From: Mollicutes bacterium PWAP
Lineage (GTDB): Bacteria; Bacillota_I; Bacilli_A; Mycoplasmatales; Metamycoplasmataceae
Length of the DNA stretch: 13,315 bases
Direction: 5' to 3'
Assembly (NCBI GenBank): GCA_019661745.1
Contig: JAIFTM010000025.1
Location: forward strand, 1 to 13,315
Shown: one piece after another, positions 1 through 13,315 of the stretch
Layout of the letters: each line of letters opens with the position of its first letter
Position numbering within the stretch: position 1 is the stretch's first letter
The notes under the pieces: generated by a model
Seen by the model: only the letters and a program-made list of their open reading frames with translations
The model's database searches: none
What the model was told of the DNA's origin: nothing
Position numbers and translations under genes: made by a program

Positions 1-38
1 AAATAATTTTAAATAATAAAAATAATTTTAAATAATAA
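1..38. repeat. Two perfect tandem copies of a 19-bp AT-only unit
   Basis: Positions 1-19 and 20-38 are identical, both reading aaataattttaaataataa. The array touches the window edge, so further copies may lie upstream. It sits beyond the terminator of the permease gene, in what looks like an intergenic spacer with no coding potential. Bases 39-61 are plain AT-rich sequence in which I see nothing else. A chance low-complexity repeat is possible in so AT-rich a genome, but 19 perfect bases twice in direct succession suggests a slippage-type duplication. Confidence 0.75.
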
Positions 39-61
39 ATAAACATAAATGAATTATATAA

Positions 62-82
62 TAAAAAAAAGAGCAATTGCTC
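62..82 (-). terminator. Rho-independent terminator after the ABC permease
   Basis: Positions 71-82 form the palindrome gagcaattgctc. On the minus strand it is followed by a run of eight T (63-70). The hairpin is short (four GC-containing pairs around an AATT loop) and begins about 10 bases after the permease stop codon at 93-95. It has the same build as the rpoC terminator at 3242-3266 (GAGCA stem, then a T run). Its placement just past a stop codon and the T run make the call likely despite the small stem. Confidence 0.7.
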
Positions 83-92
83 AAATTCATTA

Positions 93-1199
93 TTATCTTG
101 TACTTCAATTAAAGTTTTTAGAAACAACTCCAAATAAACCAACAATAAGAAATAATGGTATAACAAAGTTAAGAATACGATCAGCAGTTGTAAACATAAT
201 ATTATTTTGCTTTAAGAATATTTCCATTCAATCTCAATCGCTGTTTTTAATGTCATTTACAATGTCAACTGCTTTAGAAGTATCTTTAGCAATGTGTGTT
301 AAATAATTTTGAAGGAATTCTTTGATTGGTTTTATATCAGGAACTTTTTTAGTTCCAAAAAGTTTTGAAACATCAAAAATATTATTATCAGCTTCTTTAA
401 CGATTTGAAATTCTTTAGTATAAACAATATGGGTTTTAAATCATTGATCATTATCAATAAGATTTTGTTCTCCGGGACTAAAAATAACATCTATTTGTTC
501 CACGGGAGTTGTTGCAATAACCATATTTGCTGTAGTATATCTAAATGGAATAAATCTCGTAACTCAATTTAGTGCTTTTGACATGCCAATAATATCAAAT
601 GTGATAACCATTCCAGATAAAAACATTGAAGGGAATAAAATAACAAGTGCTATTGTTAAAGCTTGTTGTGGCGTTTTACTAAATGTTGCAATAGTTAATC
701 CAATAATTATTGTAAGAGATATATGAATAATAACAGAAACCAAGAATGAAATTCCACCACTATAAGTTGTAAAAATAGAAGATAAAAGTTTTCTATTAAA
801 TTGTGTTGGAGAACCGTTGACAACATTTTTTAATGTTATTCCATTTCCAAATACATAATTTGGAAAAATTAAAATTGTTACAAATAAAAGAATAAATATT
901 GCAATAAAACTTATTAAGACATAAAACAAAATAGTAACAAACATAAATTTTCATGGCTTTACAGGAGAAGAACCTATATATTTAAAAAGCGTACTTCCAC
1001 GAAGTTCCATAATTGCAAGAGGCAATGCAAGGATTCCAATAAAAAGAGTTGACATTGCAATAATTCCAGGAAGAACATATTGAATAGGGAATAAATTTCC
1101 TAAAATAGCAAGAATTATAACAGGGAAAATAAATGCCATTATTCAACCATAGAAAGTTTTTCAAAAATAACTATTTAATAATCTAAAAGTAGCTCTCAT
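93..1199 (-). CDS. ABC-2-type transporter permease with a large TM5-TM6 loop domain
   Basis: The 368-residue integral membrane protein is read with UGA as Trp (eight Trp, all UGA) and is the likely membrane partner of the ATPase encoded just upstream. Visible hydrophobic segments are about 19-37, 41-64, 86-112, 147-173, 177-205 and 343-360. Segment five carries the ABC-2 signature-like stretch FPSMFLSGMVITFD, followed by FIPFRYTTANM, which resembles the conserved end of this family's fifth helix. Residues about 232-340 are hydrophilic and form a ~110-residue insert before the last helix; in the usual ABC-2 topology that loop lies outside the cell. The ATG at 1197-1199 is preceded by a strong AAGGAGG (1207-1213, 7-base spacing) inside the ATPase gene and overlaps that gene's stop as TAATG, so the two are translationally coupled. 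Family assignment is confident. The substrate (peptide, lipid, drug or other) cannot be told. Confidence 0.85.
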
Positions 1200-3214
1200 T
1201 ATTTAACCTCCTTGTGAAGTTTATTAAGATGTTTATCTAATTCACCACTTCTTCCTGTTTCAATTTTAATACCAAGTTTAATAAGTGATTTCATAAATGC
1301 ATGTAAATCACCATATTCATTTTCAATTTCTTTAATAGTTGCATTTTTAACAATTCTACCTCTATCGAGAATTACTAATCTATCACATAAAGCTTTAATT
1401 TCTTCCATATGATGAGAAATTACAATTGCGGAAGCATCTAATTCTTTAAGAAGAGAATCTGCAAAGTTGATAATATCTTCTCTGGCAGCAATATCAAGTC
1501 CTGTTGAAAGTTCATCTAAAATTAATAATTTAGGCTTATGTAAAACAGACATTAAAATATTTAGTTTTTGTTTTTGGCCTCCAGAAAGAGATCTAACACC
1601 TCTTCTATAAAAATCTTGCATTTGAAAAAGATTTAATCATCATTCTAATTGAACTTTATTAATTTTTATTTTTCTAACTTTAATAGCAAATTTAATAAGA
1701 TCTCTAACAGTTAATCCAGAAGGGTAAGATGATTGTTGGAACTGAACTCCCATTTTTTCTTGAGGAACATCTTTAAAATTAAACCCATATTCAACAGTTC
1801 CAGTTGTAGGTTTATTAAGTCCGACAACAATTTCAGCAATTGTTGTTTTGCCAGCTCCATTTGCCCCTATAAGGCCTATTCTTTCACCTTTCTTAACATT
1901 AAAACTAATTCCATGAAGAGCAATAAAAGAACCAAAAGATTTAGTAACATTATTAATATTAATAATGTTTTCAGAATATTGATTTTCAATAAATGGTTTA
2001 TCTCAACCTGATTTTGAAAATTTTTCAATTAAATAGTTACTTCTTTTTTTAATTTTAGAAATTTTTAATTTAATTTCAGAATCAGTCAAATTACCAATAA
2101 ATAATAATTTATCTGCTTCTAATCAAAATTTAACTAATTTTTTGGCTATATCCTTGTGTTTGGAAAAATATTTATCATTGAAATTAAAACTAGAAATAAA
2201 AGTTTTTTTGATAATAATTAAATTAGATTTTCTTTGTTTTTCAATTGTATTAAAAATTGATGAAGAAGAGGTAATTTCTGAATAATTTATATATTCGCTG
2301 TCTTCGGGAAATCAAGAATTTATTGTTTTATCAATAATTAAATCAATATATTTATCTTTTGGTTTAATATAATTTGCTAATTTAACAATTGTTTTATCAA
2401 ATTCTTTTTTAAGAATTTCAATGTGATTAAATTTTTGTTCTAATTTTTCTTTTTTTAATTTATTATTATTTCTAATTTGAAAATGATTTTCGGTTTTTTG
2501 AATTTTATTTTTAATTCTGGTTTTTTCTCTTTTATTGTAATTTAGTTTCTTAAAATCTTGAACCAGTTTTTTTTTCTTTTCTAAAAATAAAAATTTAGAT
2601 TCGAAAGAATAAGATTTATATTTAGTTTCAATAAAAACCCTTTCAAAATCAATAAAATTTTTATCATTGAAAGTAAATTTTAAATTAAAGTAATCAAATT
2701 TAAATGATTTATAATACATTTTTTTGTAATTATTTTCAAATTCAATCCTAAGATTTTCTCATGCTTTAAATTCTTCATTATATTTATTAAATGTTTTTTG
2801 GATAAGGTTTGCAAATTTTTCAAAAAGTTTATTTTTAATAATAACTTTATCTTCTTGTTCTTTTTGAAGTTTTGGGTTTTCTATAATTGAAGTTTTGTAT
2901 AATTTGTTAATAATAGTTTTAGTTCTATTTTCGGCATCTTGAATAATTTTTCTTTTTGAAAGATTATTAGAATAATCGATTTTATTTAAAATAATGGCTT
3001 CTGCTTTTGCTAAAAAAAGTTTAAGTTTAAGTTTGCTATATTCATGAGAAAAATCTTTTTCATTATAAATTCCATACAATAATGAATGATTAAAATCTAA
3101 ATTTTCTTGATTAAAATTTAGATTAAATCCATCATTAAAATTATTATTTTCATTAATTGTTTTGTTCTTTTTAATTTTTTCAATATTTTGTTTATTGTCA
3201 TTGTTATTTTTCAT
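1199..3214 (-). CDS. ABC transporter ATP-binding protein with a long coiled-coil N-terminal extension
   Basis: One open frame of 671 residues when UGA is Trp (Trp152, 301 and four more, all UGA). Residues about 416-671 are a standard nucleotide-binding domain: Walker A GANGAGKTT (450-458), Q-loop in VQFQQSSYP, signature LSGGQ (543-547), Walker B LLILDE with Asp567/Glu568, and H-loop ISHH with His601. It would hydrolyse ATP to drive the permease encoded downstream. Residues 1-410 are unlike an ordinary ATPase: an Asn/Lys-rich start, then helical, strongly charged sequence with a probable coiled coil at about 205-282, and no membrane segment or signal peptide. I do not recognise this region. 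There is no Shine-Dalgarno before the ATG at 3212-3214, but a TATAAT lies only eight bases upstream, so a leaderless mRNA is possible. No other in-frame Met lies close before the ATPase domain (Met166 is distant), which argues against a separate short ATPase. The gene overlaps the permease start by one base. Confidence 0.85.
1207..1213 (-). promoter_or_regulatory. Strong ribosome binding site for the ABC permease, inside the ATPase gene
   Basis: The minus strand reads AAGGAGG here, seven bases before the ATG at 1197-1199. It lies within the last codons of the ATPase gene. It fixes the permease start and explains how the TAATG junction can still give efficient initiation. Confidence 0.8.
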
Positions 3215-3222
3215 ATTTTATT

Positions 3223-3228
3223 ATTATA
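3223..3228 (-). promoter_or_regulatory. Candidate -10 box for the ABC transporter operon
   Basis: The minus strand reads TATAAT at this site, between the rpoC terminator and the ATPase ATG at 3214. No convincing -35 is seen: the region 17 bases upstream falls in the terminator stem and T run. Mollicute promoters often rely mainly on the -10 element. A start about seven bases downstream would fall at or within a few bases of the ATG, giving a leaderless or nearly leaderless transcript. In this AT-rich spacer the hexamer could occur by chance. Confidence 0.4.
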
Positions 3229-3241
3229 ATTATTTTAAAAT

Positions 3242-3266
3242 AAAAAAAGAGCATATATGCTCTTTT
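3242..3266 (-). terminator. Rho-independent terminator of the rplJ-rplL-rpoB-rpoC operon
   Basis: Positions 3245-3266 are a perfect 22-base palindrome with core agagcatatatgctct flanked by four A and four T. On the minus strand it ends in a run of seven T (3242-3248). It starts 10 bases after the rpoC stop codon at 3276-3278. The symmetrical A/T flanks could also let it act on the plus strand, although no plus-strand gene reaches it. Confidence 0.85.
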
Positions 3267-3275
3267 ATAACAAAA

Positions 3276-12016
<8,741 letters not shown>

Positions 12017-12020
12017 ATTT

Positions 12021-12026
12021 TCTCCT
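12021..12026 (-). promoter_or_regulatory. Ribosome binding site that decides the rpoB start
   Basis: The minus strand reads AGGAGA, followed by AAAT and then the ATG at 12016. The site supports this ATG over the in-frame GTG at 12038-12040, which is preceded by AT-rich sequence without a purine-rich site. Confidence 0.75.
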
Positions 12027-12068
12027 GTTTCATGCGCCACTTTTAAAAATTGTGAAATATGCTTAAAA

Positions 12069-12074
12069 ATTATA
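12069..12074 (-). promoter_or_regulatory. Candidate -10 box of a separate rpoB promoter
   Basis: The minus strand reads TATAAT, 52 bases before the rpoB ATG and downstream of the large hairpin at 12163-12226. Transcription would start near 12061 and give a leader of about 45 bases with a good ribosome site. No TTGACA-like -35 stands at the usual distance; TTGTGA is present but 22 bases away. The surrounding DNA is almost pure AT, so a chance match is possible. Location after a terminator-like hairpin is the main support. Confidence 0.45.
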
Positions 12075-12162
12075 TATTATTTTTAAATATAAAATATCAC
12101 AAAAATTAAAAAATTATATTTAAATTTGAATATTTTTATTAATAAATACTATATTTATAATT

Positions 12163-12226
12163 TAAATTAAATTATTTATAAAAAAACAAGCATAAAATCT
12201 TGTTTTTTTATAAATAATTTAATTTA
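12163..12226 (-). terminator. Perfect 28-bp-arm hairpin between rplL and rpoB (attenuator, terminator or RNase III site)
   Basis: Bases 12163-12190 and 12199-12226 are exact inverted complements separated by the 8-base loop cataaaat. The inner ten pairs are aaaaaacaag/cttgtttttt and the outer pairs are AT only. On the minus strand the ACAAG/CTTGT core is followed directly by a seven-T run, the form of an intrinsic terminator. The structure begins 18 bases after the rplL stop codon. Partial termination here would lower polymerase expression relative to the L7/L12 stalk proteins, as the known rplL-rpoB attenuator does in E. coli. The long unbroken duplex is also a suitable RNase III substrate. 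Which role applies cannot be told from sequence. Confidence 0.75.
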
Positions 12227-12243
12227 TATATTTATTTAAAATA

Positions 12244-12609
12244 TTAAACTAATTCAACTTCAGCACCAGCTTCAGTTAATTTAGTTTTTATTTCATCAGC
12301 TTCATTTTTTGAAACAGATTCTTTAATAACTTGAAGACCTTCAGTCATTTTTTTAGCATCCATAAGTCCTACACCAGTAATTTCTTTAACCACTTTAATA
12401 ACAGCAACTTTATTTCCGCCGAAAGATGTTAGTTTAACATCAAATTCTGTTTGTTCTTCAGCAACACCAACTGCTGGTCCTGCAGCAACAGCTACAGCTG
12501 TTGGATCTATTCCATACTCTTCTTTAAGAGCATCTACTAATTCCATAACCTCTTTAATATTCATTTCTTTAAGAGATTCTAGGAATGATTCTTTTGTTAA
12601 TTTTGCCAT
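12244..12609 (-). CDS. rplL: 50S ribosomal protein L7/L12
   Basis: The 121-residue protein forms the flexible stalk dimers of the large subunit and recruits translation GTPases. It has the full family layout: an N-terminal dimerisation helix pair (about 1-33, [13 protein letters not shown]...), an Ala/Val/Gly-rich hinge (about 36-50) and a C-terminal factor-binding domain from about 54, with [21 protein letters not shown] and the ending AGAEVELV. Length and ends match the family. The start ATG is preceded by AAGGAGA (12614-12620). It lies 55 bases after rplJ in the same direction. That spacer contains a TATAAT on the minus strand (12650-12655), so a weak internal promoter giving extra L7/L12 is possible but unsupported by a -35. 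Confidence 0.97.
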   Translation of the reverse strand: MAKLTKESFLESLKEMNIKEVMELVDALKEEYGIDPTAVAVAAGPAVGVAEEQTEFDVKLTSFGGNKVAVIKVVKEITGVGLMDAKKMTEGLQVIKESVSKNEADEIKTKLTEAGAEVELV

Positions 12610-12664
12610 GATTTCTCCTTATTTTTGGTTTAATTAATTATTTTTTATTATTATAAAATTTTTA

Positions 12665-13222
12665 TTAAGCAACAGCTTCAGTTAAAGTTTCTTCAGTAAC
12701 TTTATCTTTATTAACCTCATTAGGTTTTTGTTCAATATGACCTTCTTCAACTAACATATTCATTCCAACTGATAGTTGACGTAAAGGCGCCATAAGTGAT
12801 GTTGCAAGCATTGTAAGAGCTTCTTCGAATGATGGCAAAGCAGCAATTGTTGCAACTTCGGTTGCATCAATAACTTTACCTTCATAAATACCTGATTTTA
12901 ACTCAAGAGCTTCATGATTATCAGCAAATTTAGCTAAAATTTTAGCTGGTGCGATATCATCTTCTGAACCAAATGCAAAAGCATTTGCTCCAGTAAGAGA
13001 AGCATTAAGATCTTCGAAATCAGTTTCTTTTATAGCAACTTTAAAAAGTCTATTTTTATAAACTTTTAATATAACACCTTTTCCTGAAAGTTGTGATCTA
13101 AGTTTTTGAAACTCAGCAACAGTTAGTCCTTGGTAGTTTACTACAACAACTGATGAAGATACAGTGATTCTTTCTTGGATCTCTTTAACGCTTTCAACTT
13201 TAAGTTGTCTATTTGCGTTCAT
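12665..13222 (-). CDS. rplJ: 50S ribosomal protein L10
   Basis: The 185-residue protein anchors the L7/L12 dimers to 23S rRNA. The RNA-binding N-terminal domain shows the family pattern: VVVNYQGLTVAEFQKLRSQL (28-47), then KVYKNRLFKVAIKET. The C-terminal part holds MAPLRQLSVGMNML, in the region of the helix that carries L7/L12, and ends in an acidic, Glu/Thr-rich tail. There is no Trp, so the frame is unbroken even under the standard code. The ATG at 13220-13222 has a strong AGGAGG (13228-13233) upstream. In other bacteria free L10-L7/L12 complex represses this operon by binding the mRNA leader; the sequence just upstream here fits that arrangement. Confidence 0.97.
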   Translation of the reverse strand: MNANRQLKVESVKEIQERITVSSSVVVVNYQGLTVAEFQKLRSQLSGKGVILKVYKNRLFKVAIKETDFEDLNASLTGANAFAFGSEDDIAPAKILAKFADNHEALELKSGIYEGKVIDATEVATIAALPSFEEALTMLATSLMAPLRQLSVGMNMLVEEGHIEQKPNEVNKDKVTEETLTEAVA

Positions 13223-13227
13223 ATAAG

Positions 13228-13233
13228 CCTCCT
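13228..13233 (-). promoter_or_regulatory. Ribosome binding site of rplJ
   Basis: The minus strand reads AGGAGG, five bases before the rplJ ATG. It confirms the start and is the likely target of any leader-mediated translational control. Confidence 0.8.
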
Positions 13234-13262
13234 ATTTGCAATAAGTAAATTATATTTAATAT

Positions 13263-13301
13263 ATTTGGTAACAAATTAAGGCTATGCCAGTTACTGTCTT
13301 C
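13263..13301 (-). promoter_or_regulatory. Probable L10 ribosomal protein leader (autoregulatory mRNA structure)
   Basis: On the minus strand the segment begins GAAGACAGTAAC, contains the small hairpin GGCATAGCC, then TTAATTTGTTACC. GTAAC (13290-13294) pairs with GTTAC (13268-13272), enclosing the GGC/GCC hairpin (13280-13288). This matches, from memory, the Bacillus L10 leader arrangement, in which AGACAGUAGG pairs with CCUGC. The segment lies about 40 bases before rplJ. The promoter and the 5' part of the transcript are outside the window, so the full leader and any terminator/antiterminator switch cannot be judged. Confidence 0.55.
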
Positions 13302-13315
13302 ACATATTGCTATAT

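Noticed and set aside
49..306. Plus-strand open frame at the left edge
   Set aside because: It runs through the permease terminator hairpin and antisense to the permease C-terminus, with no ribosome site.
1733..2011. Plus-strand open frame opposite the ATPase gene
   Set aside because: It lies antisense to conserved Walker A and Q-loop coding sequence, has no recognisable motif and no ribosome site.
93..3214. Apparent string of broken gene fragments suggesting pseudogenes
   Set aside because: Every break is a UGA in one continuous frame. Read as Trp, the fragments join into two intact proteins with all expected motifs.
2312..3214. Two separate small hypothetical proteins downstream of rpoC
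   Set aside because: They are in frame with each other and with the ATPase domain, and are separated only by UGA codons, so they are the N-terminal part of one protein.
12017..12040. Upstream GTG start for rpoB adding eight residues
   Set aside because: It has no ribosome site, while the ATG at 12016 has AGGAGA at good spacing; the extra codons contain that site itself.
12041..12243. A small gene in the rplL-rpoB gap
   Set aside because: The gap is nearly pure AT with frequent stops in all frames and is accounted for by the hairpin and a promoter candidate.

Overview
The window is a stretch of a very AT-rich mollicute genome that uses genetic code 4 (UGA = Trp). Under the standard code the genes break into fragments. 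With UGA read as Trp the fragments join, in frame, into six intact genes. I counted about 36 tryptophan codons by hand and all are UGA; none is UGG. The altered code, the low GC content, the rpoB/rpoC sequence features and the absence of any other UGA reading point to Mycoplasma or a close relative. The form of the N-terminal RpoC zinc site resembles what I recall from hominis-group mycoplasmas, but I cannot name the species.

Every gene lies on the minus strand, so transcription runs from the right edge to the left. From right to left: a probable L10-type autoregulatory leader (13263-13301), rplJ (L10, 12665-13222), rplL (L7/L12, 12244-12609), a 227-base gap with a perfect 28-bp-arm hairpin and a candidate rpoB promoter, rpoB (7670-12016), rpoC (3276-7670, sharing one base with rpoB), and a hairpin/T-run terminator (3242-3266). 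This is the classic ribosomal stalk/RNA polymerase operon.

A second unit then begins: an ABC ATPase with an unusual ~410-residue charged, partly coiled-coil N-terminal extension (1199-3214), overlapping by one base an ABC-2-type permease (93-1199). A second terminator (62-82) and a short 19-bp tandem repeat (1-38) close the window. The two genes probably form one exporter; nothing in the sequence reveals its substrate.

The core genes are ordinary in function but carry lineage-type changes: insertions in both large polymerase subunits, an altered-spacing N-terminal zinc site in RpoC, and Asn at the RpoB position equivalent to E. coli His526, which is linked to natural rifampicin insensitivity in mollicutes. 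I see no mobile element, CRISPR array, tRNA, rRNA or defence system. The least familiar element is the long N-terminal extension of the ABC ATPase, together with the extracellular-type domain of its permease.
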